Source of the DNA: Lachnospiraceae bacterium
Lineage (GTDB): Bacteria > Bacillota > Clostridia > Lachnospirales > Lachnospiraceae
Assembly: GCA_017476665.1 (NCBI GenBank)
Contig: JAFUZJ010000064.1
Span: forward strand, 1-64,000
Length of the DNA: 64,000 nt
Direction of reading: 5' to 3'
A model generated the notes under the pieces. It ran no database searches. It was not told the DNA's origin and saw only the letters and a list, made by a program, of their open reading frames with translations. The position numbers and the translations under genes were made by a program. This document shows, in pieces, positions 16,977-25,780 of the stretch; position 1 is the stretch's first letter; every line of letters begins with the position of its first letter.

Positions 16977-18221
16977 GTGGGTTTATTAGGCAGTCTTTTT
17001 GGGGGGAACAAGAATACGGAAAACCATGCGGTAGCAGGAACTCCTGCCGCTACAGCGGGTGCGAAAGCAAATGCGGCCGCAAAGGTAAATACAAATGCAA
17101 GTGCGGCGACGCCGATTGATCCGAAGCGGGAGATCCATTTTAAATTCGGCACAAAGGCGCCAATCTCATTTAAAGATGCGAAAACCGGACTGACGTTGAA
17201 AGTAAGAGGATTTGGAAACGCTTCTGTCCTTGTTGAAGATACGGCTTCTTACAAAAGTGCAGAGGAAGTCATGGAAACAGGGCGTGAAATGGCTTCGGAA
17301 GCGTTAGAGCGTTTTTTGCAGGAAAACAGCGGAAATGCGGATTTTATGAGGTTAATGTCGCGTCAGAATGAAATCAACGAAATGGTTGGTGAGACGCTGA
17401 AACAGGGCAGATGGAAGGTTATGATGGTCAGGCTTGCAGGACTGAGCATGGACGATGAATCCAAGCAGGCTTACGAAAAATTCAGAGAAAATCAGATCAT
17501 GGCAGAGAATCCGGCCTTGGCGCAGGCTATGGCGATCAAGCAGGAAGCGGAAGCTTTTATGGAAGCACAGAAAGAGCAGAGAAGGGCAAACGGCGAGGAA
17601 GAGAAAGTACCGGAGGATCTGGTCATTTACAGAGGAAATCCCCTGCCGGAAACAAAAGAGTTTCCCAAGGTTTTGACGAATCCCCTTGTCATTCCGTTTC
17701 ATACGCCAGCGGAAATTATCTTTCGCGATATTGAGACCAAAGCTTCTATGGGGGTCAGTATGGGGGGCGTGATCACCATGGATACCACGGATGTTCCGGT
17801 GGACAGGTACAAGACATATGCGGATGCTGCAAAATCGGTTGTGATTTCACAGCTTTCGGTGATCGTGACGAAAGTCTGTATGAATGAGTCTGTGGAAAAC
17901 TTACGGGATCATATCGGAGAGATGAATGAGGAAACTGCGGAAGCACTCCTGAAGCAGGGCCCTCGGGTGAAAGCTCAGGTGCGGATTGAAGAAATTGTAT
18001 TGCCGGCAAAGTATAGGGATATATTGGAGCATGTTCGTTTGGCGCAGGAAATGTCAGACCCGGAGAGAGCGAGGGCGGTGCTGGAAGAGAAAATGCGGGA
18101 GCAGGGAATCACTCCGGAGCAGCAACAGGCAGCCGTATATCGCCCGAAGTTTTGTCCCAATTGCGGGAGTTCCACCGGTGATTCAGGAAAATTCTGTCGG
18201 AATTGTGGTACAAAACTGTAA
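16977..18221 (+). CDS. SPFH-like protein with C-terminal double zinc ribbon
   Basis: The 414-residue protein starts with a low-complexity Ala/Thr/Asn linker (residues 20-45). A region IHFKFGTKAPISFKD...LKVRGFGNASV follows that looks like the SPFH domain of YdjI/virion-core-like proteins. The middle is a charged helix (AMAIKQEAEAFMEAQKEQRR). The C-terminus is a zinc ribbon, CPNC near 392 and CRNC near 408. GTG 16977 is chosen as start since GAAGGAGGACAGG precedes it; the open frame further upstream lies inside the previous gene. The SPFH call is weak, the zinc ribbon is firm. No function is claimed. Confidence 0.5.
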   Translation: MGLLGSLFGGNKNTENHAVAGTPAATAGAKANAAAKVNTNASAATPIDPKREIHFKFGTKAPISFKDAKTGLTLKVRGFGNASVLVEDTASYKSAEEVMETGREMASEALERFLQENSGNADFMRLMSRQNEINEMVGETLKQGRWKVMMVRLAGLSMDDESKQAYEKFRENQIMAENPALAQAMAIKQEAEAFMEAQKEQRRANGEEEKVPEDLVIYRGNPLPETKEFPKVLTNPLVIPFHTPAEIIFRDIETKASMGVSMGGVITMDTTDVPVDRYKTYADAAKSVVISQLSVIVTKVCMNESVENLRDHIGEMNEETAEALLKQGPRVKAQVRIEEIVLPAKYRDILEHVRLAQEMSDPERARAVLEEKMREQGITPEQQQAAVYRPKFCPNCGSSTGDSGKFCRNCGTKL

Positions 18222-18271
18222 AAAAGCCTTGCCGGGAATTGGTATAAAAATGCAGCAGGAGGATGGACAAA

Positions 18272-19417
18272 ATGGCAGACAGCATGAAAAAATTGGGTTT
18301 CGGAACGATGCGGCTTCCTCTTTTGGATGAGGGAGACCAGAAGAGTATTGATCTGGCGCAGTTTTCTGAGATGGTGGACCGGTTTCTGGAGCGGGGCTTT
18401 CTCTATTTTGATACGGCGTATCCGTACCATGAGGAGCAGTCCGAGATCGCGGTGCGCAAGTGCCTGGTGGAAAGACATGGCAGAGACGATTTTTGGCTGG
18501 CGGATAAGATGCCGCTGTTTCAGGTGAACAAAGCGGAGGATTATGAACGCATTTTCAAAGAGCAGTTGGAAAAATGCGGCGTGGAGTATTTTGATTATTA
18601 TCTGCTGCACAATTTGGGATCGGACCGGTACGGGAAGACTTTGGAGTTGGGGGGCTTTGAGTTTATATCCCGTATGAAGCGTGAGGGATATATCCGCAAG
18701 ATGGGTTTTTCGTTTCACGATTCCGCGGAGCTTTTGGAGCGGATCCTCACAGAGCATCCGGAGGTGGATTTTGTCCAGCTCCAGATCAATTATCTGGATT
18801 GGGAGAGTCCGGTGGCGCAGTCCAGGCTTTGCTATGAAACGGCCACGCGGCACGGCAAGCCTGTTGTGGTGATGGAACCGGTGAAAGGAGGCACACTCGC
18901 CACGCTGCCGGAGCGGGCGATGCAGGTGCTCAGGGAGGCGGAAGCAAGGCCGGCAGGGGCAGACGTGGCGTCGGACCTGAAGCATTCCCCGGCTTCTTAT
19001 GCGGTACGGTATGCGGCTTCTTTGGAAAATGTGTTTATGGTGCTCTCCGGTATGAGTAATCTGGCGCAGTTGGACGATAATACTTCTTATATGCAGGAGT
19101 TTGTGCCGCTTTCGGACAAAGAGCAGGCGGCGCTTTTGCAGGTGACGGATATCATGAATGAAACCATCGATATTCCCTGTACGAGCTGCAGGTACTGCAT
19201 GGAAGAGTGCCCTATGAATATCCACATTCCGGCCTATTTCGGGCTGTATAATCTGTACAGTGTGACGGGTAAGAAGACAAATATGTATTATCAGCGCTAC
19301 AGCATGGATCACGGCAAGGCTTCGGAATGTATCAGGTGCGGCAAGTGTGAGCGGATCTGTCCGCAGCATATCCCTATCAGAGAGCAGCTGGTGCGGTTTG
19401 CCAAGCTGTATGAATAA
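18272..19417 (+). CDS. Aldo/keto reductase with C-terminal 4Fe-4S ferredoxin domain
   Basis: The 381-residue protein has an aldo/keto reductase barrel: GFGTMRLPL start, FDTAYPYHEEQSE with Asp and Tyr of the active site, then LADKMP and YYLLHNLG. The C-terminus carries two iron-sulfur motifs, CTSCRYCMEECP and CIRCGKCERICPQHIP, each with four cysteines. This fused form is common in anaerobic Clostridia and Bacteroides and presumably takes electrons from ferredoxin for NAD(P)-linked reduction; the substrate is unknown. ATG 18272 sits 9 nt after AGGAGG and is preferred over ATG 18263, which overlaps that site. Confidence 0.9.
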   Translation: MADSMKKLGFGTMRLPLLDEGDQKSIDLAQFSEMVDRFLERGFLYFDTAYPYHEEQSEIAVRKCLVERHGRDDFWLADKMPLFQVNKAEDYERIFKEQLEKCGVEYFDYYLLHNLGSDRYGKTLELGGFEFISRMKREGYIRKMGFSFHDSAELLERILTEHPEVDFVQLQINYLDWESPVAQSRLCYETATRHGKPVVVMEPVKGGTLATLPERAMQVLREAEARPAGADVASDLKHSPASYAVRYAASLENVFMVLSGMSNLAQLDDNTSYMQEFVPLSDKEQAALLQVTDIMNETIDIPCTSCRYCMEECPMNIHIPAYFGLYNLYSVTGKKTNMYYQRYSMDHGKASECIRCGKCERICPQHIPIREQLVRFAKLYE

Positions 19418-19419
19418 GA

Positions 19420-19448
19420 TTGACTTTCCGGGAAAAAAGGCTTAAAAT
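19420..19448 (+). promoter_or_regulatory. Promoter of the ACT-domain gene
   Basis: TTGACT (19420-19425) and TAAAAT (19443-19448), spacer 17 bp, 46 bp before the start codon at 19495. Confidence 0.65.
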
Positions 19449-19494
19449 GTGAAGCGGAAATGTGACAGCGTATTTACGATGGGAGGAAATTGAC

Positions 19495-19896
19495 ATGAAA
19501 CAAGTATCCATATATGCGGAGAATAAGAAAGGAACCATGCAGAAGATCACAGGGATCCTTTTGGAGAACGGAATCAATATTCTGGGATCCGTGACAAATG
19601 ACAGTGCAGAGTACGGTATCGTGCGCATGGTGGTGTCCGAGGCGGAGACGGCGTTGACTGAGTTGGAAAAGAACGGATTTATCTGTAAGCTGGTGGAGGT
19701 TATCGGCGTGGAGGTTGAAGATGAGGTGGGGAATCTGAACCGGATGCTGAAAATTCTGGAGGAGAGCAATATCAGTGTAGATTATCTGTATCTATCCTTC
19801 AACCGTGATTCCGGAAAGCCGATCATGGTGTTCCACTGTGAGGACATTTTGGAAGTGAAGGCGTGCCTGGTGGCAAAGGGATACACAGTGCTGTAA
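19495..19896 (+). CDS. Tandem ACT-domain regulatory protein
   Basis: A 133-residue protein made of two ACT domains and nothing else. The first runs from KQVSIYAENKKGTMQKITGILLENGINILG, the second from about residue 70 with NRMLKILEESNISVDYLYLSF. ACT domains bind amino acids, and stand-alone pairs like this are thought to sense branched-chain or aromatic amino acids and to steer a partner enzyme. No partner is adjacent. ATG 19495 follows GGGAGGAAATTGAC. It appears to be a single-gene unit with its own promoter. Confidence 0.85.
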   Translation: MKQVSIYAENKKGTMQKITGILLENGINILGSVTNDSAEYGIVRMVVSEAETALTELEKNGFICKLVEVIGVEVEDEVGNLNRMLKILEESNISVDYLYLSFNRDSGKPIMVFHCEDILEVKACLVAKGYTVL

Positions 19897-19983
19897 GCTT
19901 ATGGGAAATGAGGCTGGAGGGATCATGGAACAGAGTGATTTCTCCGGCTTTTGTCATATTTAAAGAAAGATTGAGGAAAACAG

Positions 19984-21693
19984 ATGTCGGAAGAATGGAA
20001 AGACCGGTTAGGATCAGAGCAGGCAGAACAGGCTGATCAGGCCGGACAAACAGAGAAGGCCCCGGACAGTATCAGCGAGATTGAACCCTTGTTGGATGAG
20101 CGGATTGTCAGGGCGATCCATAAGATGGGATTTGAGAAGCTGACGCCGATCCAGCAGCAGGCGATACCGGCGCTGTTAGAGGGTGTGGATATTATCGGAC
20201 AGGCTCAGACGGGAACAGGAAAGACGGCGGCATTTGGAATCCCGGCGATTCAAAGGTGTGATCCGGAATTGAAGAAGCTGCAGACGATCATTCTGTGTCC
20301 CACCAGAGAACTGGCGATTCAGGCGGCTGCGGAGCTCAGAAAACTCAGTTTTTATATGAGTGGGATCAAAGTGCTGCCGATTTACGGCGGGCAGGACATT
20401 GGGAAGCAGATCTCGGGTCTGAAGGGCGTACAGATCATTGTAGGTACGCCGGGACGCGTCATGGATCACATGCGTCGCAAGACGATCCGTCTGGATCATG
20501 TGAACATGGTGGTGCTGGATGAGGCGGACGAGATGTTGAATATGGGCTTCCGGGAGGATATGGAGACGATTCTGGGACAGATTCCTGGGGAGCATCAGAC
20601 GGCGCTTTTCTCGGCTACGATGCCGCAGCCGATCTTAGAGATCACAGGTCAGTTCCAGAAAGATGCCCGCATGATCCGGGTGGCGGCGAAGGAATTGACG
20701 ATTCCGTTGGTGAGCCAGAAATTTTACCGGATCAAGCCGCAGGATAAGGATGCGGCCTGTGTGCGGCTTTTGGATTATTATCAGCCGAAGCTTTGTCTGG
20801 TCTTTTGTAATACAAAGAAAAAAGTGGACGAGCTGACCGCGGTGTTGAAGGAGGCCGGATATCAGGCGGAAGGACTGCACGGGGATCTGGCGCAGCATCA
20901 GCGGGATGTGGTGATGGGGCGTTTCCGAAACGGCAGTACGAATATCCTGATCGCTACGGATGTGGCAGCCCGGGGAATTGACGTGGACAATGTGGAAGCG
21001 GTCATCAATTATGATATTCCGCAGGACATTGAGTATTATGTGCATCGGATCGGCAGGACCGGCCGTGCAGGCAAGAAGGGACGTTCTTTTACATTTGTGA
21101 GCGGCAGGGAGATCTTCCAGCTCCGGGAGATTGAGAAGATCTGCCGGACCACGGTGGAGGAGAAGAAGCTGCCCAATGCCTCTAAAGTATTGAAATCCAA
21201 GGCGGACAAATATCTGGAGCAGGCCTGGGAGCTGCATGAGCATGAGGATATGGAGCTGATGAAAGAATTCCTGCAGCGCAAGATGGAGGAAGAAGATTGC
21301 GATGCCCTGGAACTGGCGGCTGCGATGTTAAAGTATCAGGTCGGAGACAAGGGCGAAGAAATTGAGGCGGATGAGTATAGGACCGGCAGAGAGCGTGGCA
21401 GAGACAGACAGGGCGGCAGGAATGGCAGAGGCAGCGGACGCGACGACAGGCGCGGAAACCGGGACGGGCAGCGCGATGGCCGCGGCAGCAGAGACGGCAG
21501 ACGCGGAGGCCGGGAGGAACAGCGCGATGACCGCAGCAACCGGCACGGCAGACGTGAAGATCGGGAGGAGCGGCGTGATGGCCGCAGCCGTGACGGCCGG
21601 AGCGGGCGCGGGAGCAGTCATAGTGACATCGACAACCGGGAGAGCCGCAGTAAGAGGAGAGAGAAGTTTACAGACTGGAGGAGCCGGATTTGA
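19984..21693 (+). CDS. DEAD-box ATP-dependent RNA helicase
   Basis: The 569-residue helicase has all motifs in order: Q motif (FEKLTPIQQQA), Walker A AQTGTGKT, PTRELA, GTPGR, DEAD (VVLDEADEML), SAT, ARGID and HRIGRTGRAG. It resembles CshA/DeaD helicases that unwind RNA in ribosome assembly and mRNA decay. The N-terminus (residues 1-30) is an extra acidic/Gln-rich lead. The last 110 residues or so form an Arg/Gly/Asp-rich disordered tail of repeated RDGR/RGG-like units, a likely RNA-binding or condensate-forming tail. The stop overlaps the next gene by 4 bp. Confidence 0.93.
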   Translation: MSEEWKDRLGSEQAEQADQAGQTEKAPDSISEIEPLLDERIVRAIHKMGFEKLTPIQQQAIPALLEGVDIIGQAQTGTGKTAAFGIPAIQRCDPELKKLQTIILCPTRELAIQAAAELRKLSFYMSGIKVLPIYGGQDIGKQISGLKGVQIIVGTPGRVMDHMRRKTIRLDHVNMVVLDEADEMLNMGFREDMETILGQIPGEHQTALFSATMPQPILEITGQFQKDARMIRVAAKELTIPLVSQKFYRIKPQDKDAACVRLLDYYQPKLCLVFCNTKKKVDELTAVLKEAGYQAEGLHGDLAQHQRDVVMGRFRNGSTNILIATDVAARGIDVDNVEAVINYDIPQDIEYYVHRIGRTGRAGKKGRSFTFVSGREIFQLREIEKICRTTVEEKKLPNASKVLKSKADKYLEQAWELHEHEDMELMKEFLQRKMEEEDCDALELAAAMLKYQVGDKGEEIEADEYRTGRERGRDRQGGRNGRGSGRDDRRGNRDGQRDGRGSRDGRRGGREEQRDDRSNRHGRREDREERRDGRSRDGRSGRGSSHSDIDNRESRSKRREKFTDWRSRI

Positions 21694-23336
21694 GAGAAAA
21701 ATGGCGTAAGTACAGCCCGTATGTTTTGCTGGGGGGCAGCTTTTTGTTACTGCTTTTGCTGAATGTATTCCGGCATGATCAGTGGCTGGATTCCGATATG
21801 GCTGCAGAAATGATGTTCTCAAGGCTGTTGGCGCAGGAGGGACGCTTTTTTGCGACGCCGGACTGGTACTATTCCACGGAATTTCGTTTTTTGTACACAC
21901 ATTGGATCATGGGACCGTTGTTCCGGATCTTAGCGAACTGGCATGTGATCCGTACGATCACAAATCTGGTCTCTTATGTGTTGATGGTGGCGGCCTATTA
22001 TTTTTTCATGAAGCCCTTTGATGTGAAACGGGAGCGGGTGGTGGCGAGTTCGGCCATCCTGCTGCTGCCGTTTTCCGAGACCATGATGACGCATATGGTG
22101 ATGGGAAATACGTACCTGTTTCATGTGATCATTGTGTTTACCGTCTTTGGGCTGTTTCTGCGGCTGGCAGGCGGGCATAAGGGGAAGCGTGTTGTATGGC
22201 TGGTTTGTTATCTGGTGTTTGCGGTGATCTGCGGTGTGTCCGGTGTGCGGTATCTGCTGGCGCTGCAGTGTCCCTTGGTACTGACCTCTCTTGTGGGAAT
22301 ATTCAGGTCTGCGGATTTTGCGCAGCTGCGCAGGGAATGGAGCGACCGGGAAACGGGAGAGAAGAACGGAAAGAACGGTAAGAGCGGCAAAACGCTGTGG
22401 CTGACGTTAGGAAAAAGTGTTTCCGCTAAGTATCTGTGGTACAGTCTGCTGGGTGCGGCAGGCAGCGTGGCAGGGTATGCGGTGAATGTGCTGTATGTCA
22501 GCAGAAGATATGTGTTCCAGACCTATGACGCCACCAATTTTATCGCAGTTTATCAGGGCATACTCATGGAACGGATCCAGAACGCCATCGGGAGTCTGAT
22601 CATGCTGTTCGGCTATATTCCGGACAGAGGAGTGCTCTCTCTGCGGGGCGTGATCACGCTGGTCGCTTTCCTGCTGCTTGCGGTGTTCGGATACTGCAGT
22701 GTGCAGGCGGGAAAAGAGTGCAAGGGACAGCGGGGATTTGTGACGTGGTTTCTGTACGTGTCATTTTTGCTGAATCTGTTTGTGTTTGTGTTTACCACCA
22801 GCACGATGGTGCCCAGATACTATCTGACCATCTATATCTTTTTGCTGCCGGTGCTGTGTTTTTATCTGGAAAAAGAGGAACACTATTTTGACAGGCTGGC
22901 GGTGTGCGTGCTGTTGATCTTAGGATTGACGCTGGCTACGGGAAAGACGGTGTTGTCCTATGTGACCATCGATAAAAATGCAGACAGGCGGAAAGTTGCT
23001 GCCGCGTTGGAGGAGCAGGGACTGAAGTTCGGATATGCGACTTACTGGAACGGCAATATTCTCACGGAACTCACAAACGGGCAGGTGGAGATCGCCAATG
23101 TGGGCGACGGGATTTATCTGGATTATTTTAAGTGGTCATCGCCGATGAAGTATTATGCGGATGACTATGCGGAGGGGCAGGTGTTTTTACTGCTTTCAGC
23201 GGAGGAACTGGAGGAAGCAGTGGCGGCAGGTGCGCGGACGGTGCAGGAAGGACGTGTGGTATACGCGGACAATGCTTATACCGTGTTGGTGTATGATTCC
23301 GCGGCAAAGCTCAGGTCTTTGGCGGCGGAGCGATAA
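21690..23336 (+). CDS. Polytopic GT-C-like membrane protein of unknown function
   Basis: The 548-residue protein has roughly ten to twelve hydrophobic segments. An N-terminal helix ([17 protein letters not shown]) is followed by a loop with [16 protein letters not shown], whose Asp residues sit where GT-C glycosyltransferases keep theirs, and by [10 protein letters not shown]. The C-terminal soluble part follows residue 440. I infer a lipid-linked sugar transferase but no family is certain. TTG 21690 is the likely start: TGGAGGAG lies 8 nt upstream and the codon overlaps the helicase stop, indicating coupling. Confidence 0.55.
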   Translation: MREKWRKYSPYVLLGGSFLLLLLLNVFRHDQWLDSDMAAEMMFSRLLAQEGRFFATPDWYYSTEFRFLYTHWIMGPLFRILANWHVIRTITNLVSYVLMVAAYYFFMKPFDVKRERVVASSAILLLPFSETMMTHMVMGNTYLFHVIIVFTVFGLFLRLAGGHKGKRVVWLVCYLVFAVICGVSGVRYLLALQCPLVLTSLVGIFRSADFAQLRREWSDRETGEKNGKNGKSGKTLWLTLGKSVSAKYLWYSLLGAAGSVAGYAVNVLYVSRRYVFQTYDATNFIAVYQGILMERIQNAIGSLIMLFGYIPDRGVLSLRGVITLVAFLLLAVFGYCSVQAGKECKGQRGFVTWFLYVSFLLNLFVFVFTTSTMVPRYYLTIYIFLLPVLCFYLEKEEHYFDRLAVCVLLILGLTLATGKTVLSYVTIDKNADRRKVAAALEEQGLKFGYATYWNGNILTELTNGQVEIANVGDGIYLDYFKWSSPMKYYADDYAEGQVFLLLSAEELEEAVAAGARTVQEGRVVYADNAYTVLVYDSAAKLRSLAAER

Positions 23337-23373
23337 GCGGTCTGTGAGGATCGATTGGGAAAGGAACCGGAAC

Positions 23374-23919
23374 ATGAGAGTAGGAATGGGTTATGATGTG
23401 CATAAACTGGTGGAAGGACGCGATCTGATCATTGGCGGTGTGAAGATTCCTTATGAAAAAGGGCTTTTAGGTCATTCGGATGCGGATGTGCTATTGCATG
23501 CCATCACGGATGCGCTGTTCGGCGCGGCAGCGATGGGGGACATCGGAAAGCATTTTCCGGATACCGATCCGGCTTATAAGGGGGCGGATTCGCTTCAGTT
23601 GTTGCAGAAGGCCGGCGAGATGCTGGCGGAAGAAGGGTTTTTGATTGAAAATATTGATGCCACGATCATTGCGCAGGCACCGAAGATGCGTCCCTATATC
23701 GATACCATGCGGGAAAATATTGCAAGAGTGCTGGCGTTGGATGTGCGTCAGGTGAATGTGAAGGCAACCACGGAGGAAGGGCTTGGTTTCACCGGAAGCG
23801 GTGAAGGGATTTCCTCCCAGGCCATCTGTATGCTGACCAGTCCCTTTGATCTGACGGCGCAGGAGGTGCAGCCCGGAGGCGCGTGTGCGGGGTGTGGCGG
23901 ATGTCCCATGCGGAAATAG
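23374..23919 (+). CDS. ispF: 2-C-methyl-D-erythritol 2,4-cyclodiphosphate synthase
   Basis: The enzyme of the non-mevalonate isoprenoid pathway that cyclises CDP-methylerythritol phosphate to MEcPP. Visible motifs are GMGYDVHKL with the metal Asp/His pair, [31 protein letters not shown], and [15 protein letters not shown] for substrate binding. ATG 23374 gives the standard N-terminus; frames open further upstream are inside the previous gene. The protein is 181 residues, about 20 more than usual. The surplus is a tail ending with four cysteines ([14 protein letters not shown]), unusual for IspF and possibly metal-binding. Confidence 0.96.
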   Translation: MRVGMGYDVHKLVEGRDLIIGGVKIPYEKGLLGHSDADVLLHAITDALFGAAAMGDIGKHFPDTDPAYKGADSLQLLQKAGEMLAEEGFLIENIDATIIAQAPKMRPYIDTMRENIARVLALDVRQVNVKATTEEGLGFTGSGEGISSQAICMLTSPFDLTAQEVQPGGACAGCGGCPMRK

Positions 23920-23925
23920 GGGCAT

Positions 23926-23979
23926 GCGGGCAGACCCATGACAAATTTTGTAGCGGGCAGACCCATGACAAATTTTGTA
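23926..23979. repeat. Perfect 27-bp tandem duplication
   Basis: The unit beginning GCGGGCAGACCCATGACAAA and ending TTTTGTA is present twice back to back, at 23926-23952 and 23953-23979, with no mismatch. The second copy ends exactly at the -35 box of the T-box promoter. Confidence 0.9.
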
Positions 23980-24008
23980 TTGACAAATGAAATGTTTTTG
24001 CATATTCT
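23980..24008 (+). promoter_or_regulatory. Promoter of the cysteine T-box transcript
   Basis: A perfect TTGACA (23980-23985), 17-bp spacer and TATTCT (24003-24008), placed about 30 bp before the first T-box stem and abutting the tandem repeat. Confidence 0.75.
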
Positions 24009-24039
24009 GTAATGGTGGGCAGTTTGAGTTAATAGTAAA

Positions 24040-24317
24040 AAGGCTGAGAACGGGAGAGTACTTTTTCAGTACGCGCCAGAGAGAGATTGTCACAGGCTGA
24101 GAGCAATCTTCACGGAAAGGAAAAGGAAGTGCATCCGGGAGCCGATTCCCTGAGAGTGTGTTACGCAGGTAGGGGAATCCGTGAGCGCACGTTACGCGTA
24201 AGAGAGGGAATGCAGTGCATTGGTGATGCGCAAAAGCAGGAAGCTTGGATGTATTTCCCTGAAACAGAGTGGAACCGCGGATAAATTCGCCTCTGAGGAG
24301 GAATTTATCCGTTTTTT
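24040..24317 (+). promoter_or_regulatory. T-box riboswitch, cysteine specific, with terminator
   Basis: The T-box sequence AGAGTGGAACCGCGG is at 24266-24280, followed by the terminator stem CGGATAAATTC/GAATTTATCCG (24278-24311) and six T residues. The T-box overlaps the 5' arm of the terminator, so antiterminator and terminator exclude each other. Upstream lies a Stem I of normal size with an AGAGAG segment, and a specifier TGC (24130-24132, Cys codon) followed by the usual purine. Uncharged tRNA-Cys should therefore raise expression of the downstream genes. In related bacteria this element sits directly before cysE-cysS. Confidence 0.9.
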
Positions 24318-24386
24318 AATTTCTTTTCACATTTGTGTATTCAAAATTGAATAATACAAATTGTAAGCTATATCAGGAAATACGAA

Positions 24387-24767
24387 ATGAAAAACAGAGC
24401 AAAATTAAGACAAATGACATTCAATGGAGAATCTTATTTATGGGCCTATTATTATGACGATATGGATTTTGACAATTATCCTTACTCATACTATTTGTTT
24501 GTTCCAAAAGATAATGATAAATTGAAGGTGAGAGTATACTTCGCGCGATATGCTCCAAACATGAATATGGATGCATATTCAGAAGAAGGTTCGATCTGTT
24601 TATATAAAGGTGAAAGGATCATTCTTAATCTGTGTCGCCCGTTTTTTGCCCGGCAAGTGATCGAGCATGTATTTTTAAATTGCTGTAATAAAACAGACAT
24701 TGGGGAAATTGAGATCAGAAATGGAGATGCTATACTTGAAAGGCTGGGTTATACAGAAGTTGACTAA
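24387..24767 (+). CDS. Hypothetical protein between T-box and cysE
   Basis: A 126-residue acidic, aromatic-rich protein (SYLWAYYYDDMDFDNYPYSYYLF) with no signal peptide, membrane helix or motif I recognise. A CC pair lies near residue 101. The ribosome site is weak (AGGAAA 9 nt before ATG). Base composition is clearly AT-richer than the genes on either side, suggesting later arrival. It would be read from the T-box promoter and so be induced by cysteine shortage, whatever its function. Confidence 0.55.
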   Translation: MKNRAKLRQMTFNGESYLWAYYYDDMDFDNYPYSYYLFVPKDNDKLKVRVYFARYAPNMNMDAYSEEGSICLYKGERIILNLCRPFFARQVIEHVFLNCCNKTDIGEIEIRNGDAILERLGYTEVD

Positions 24768-25072
24768 AAAAACAAATTTTTGAATTTAGTCCCAATAATT
24801 TACAGTTTTGCGACTTAATAAGAACAAAAAAGTGATAAATTTACAGAATTATTGACAAATATACATCAAAAAGAAATAATCCAAACGGAATTGCAAAAAA
24901 ACGGCTTAAAAAAATGACTAAAAATGGCAAAAGTCGTGTTTTAGTCCCAATTACAAGGTTAGTTCCAATTGCAAGGCTGGGAGACTAAAAATCAGCGGGA
25001 ATCACAATTGGCGAAAGAATGAAAATAGAATGGCAATAGCATGACAAGATAGAGAAGTTGAAGGTGACAGCA
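24768..25072. other. AT-rich gap with TTAGTCCCAAT repeats before cysE
   Basis: No gene is visible. TTTAGTCCCAAT occurs near 24784 and again at 24940, and an 18-bp tandem pair fills 24941-24976. A stem can form from TTTTAGTCCCA (24939-24949) and TGGGAGACTAAAA (24978-24990). Short A-rich runs with ACTAAAAATGGC lie before it. The segment could be a degraded mobile element or a transcript-ending structure. The cysE ribosome site (AAGGTGA) is at its right end. Confidence 0.5.
24941..24976. repeat. 18-bp imperfect tandem repeat
   Basis: TTAGTCCCAATTACAAGG (24941-24958) is followed directly by TTAGTTCCAATTGCAAGG (24959-24976), 16 of 18 positions identical. It lies in the loop of the possible hairpin 24939-24990. 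Confidence 0.8.
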
Positions 25073-25780
25073 ATGGGTTTTATCAAAAATATCCGAAAGG
25101 AAATCAAGATCATCAGAGAGCGTGATCCGGCGATTCACTCTGCTATGGAGGTGTTTCTGTATCCCAGCTTCAAGGTGATGATGCATTATCGGATCGCGCA
25201 TAAATTATATCTGTCCGGGCACTATTTTTGGGCGCGGTATGTATCGCAGAGAGGCGTGCGCAAGACCGGCATTGAGATCCATCCCGGAGCGCAGATCGGA
25301 GAGGGATTTTTCATCGATCACGGAACCGGAGTGATCATCGGTGAGACTACCATCATCGGTGATAACTGTACCCTGTATCAGGGGGTGACGTTGGGCGGTA
25401 CCGGCAAGGAGCATGGAAAGCGGCATCCGACCCTGGGAAACAACGTGATGGTGGGCGCAGGGGCAAAGGTGCTTGGTTCCTGTAAGATCGGTGACAATGT
25501 CAAGATCGGCGCCGGCAGTGTGGTGCTTCAGGAGGTGCCGGCAGGGTCGACAGTGGTCGGCGTTCCGGGACGGGTGGTGCGCATGAATAATATGGCGCTT
25601 CCGCAGGAGATGCTGGATCAGGTGGATCTGCCGGATCCGGTGCGGGAGGATATCACCAATCTGCAGCATGCCAACTCTGAGCTGACAAACAGACTGTTGG
25701 CTTTGGAGGAGGAGCTGCGGGCGTTGAAGCGGGAGAATAAAGAGAAGCTGGAAAAAGAAAAGGGAGAGAACGAACCATGA
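25073..25780 (+). CDS. cysE: Serine O-acetyltransferase
   Basis: The 235-residue enzyme transfers acetyl from acetyl-CoA to L-serine, the first step of cysteine synthesis. An N-terminal helical part (HSAMEVFLYPSFKVMMHYRIAH) precedes a left-handed beta-helix of hexapeptide repeats (IEIHPGAQIGEGFFIDHGTGVIIGE), with the catalytic His/Asp loop and GGTGKEHGKRHPTLGN. A charged coiled-coil tail (residues 190-235) extends beyond the short Firmicute form. ATG 25073 follows AAGGTGA. The stop overlaps cysS by 4 bp (ATGA). Control by the upstream cysteine T-box is expected if read-through passes the intervening gene. Confidence 0.95.
   Translation: MGFIKNIRKEIKIIRERDPAIHSAMEVFLYPSFKVMMHYRIAHKLYLSGHYFWARYVSQRGVRKTGIEIHPGAQIGEGFFIDHGTGVIIGETTIIGDNCTLYQGVTLGGTGKEHGKRHPTLGNNVMVGAGAKVLGSCKIGDNVKIGAGSVVLQEVPAGSTVVGVPGRVVRMNNMALPQEMLDQVDLPDPVREDITNLQHANSELTNRLLALEEELRALKRENKEKLEKEKGENEP

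Noticed and set aside
17975-19369. A 464-codon minus-strand frame over the aldo/keto reductase
   Set aside because: It is a mirror of a gene with two intact iron-sulfur motifs and active-site residues.
23748-23986. Minus-strand frames containing repeated NLSWVCP peptides
   Set aside because: The repeat comes from the 27-bp DNA duplication; no start signal or homology supports a protein.
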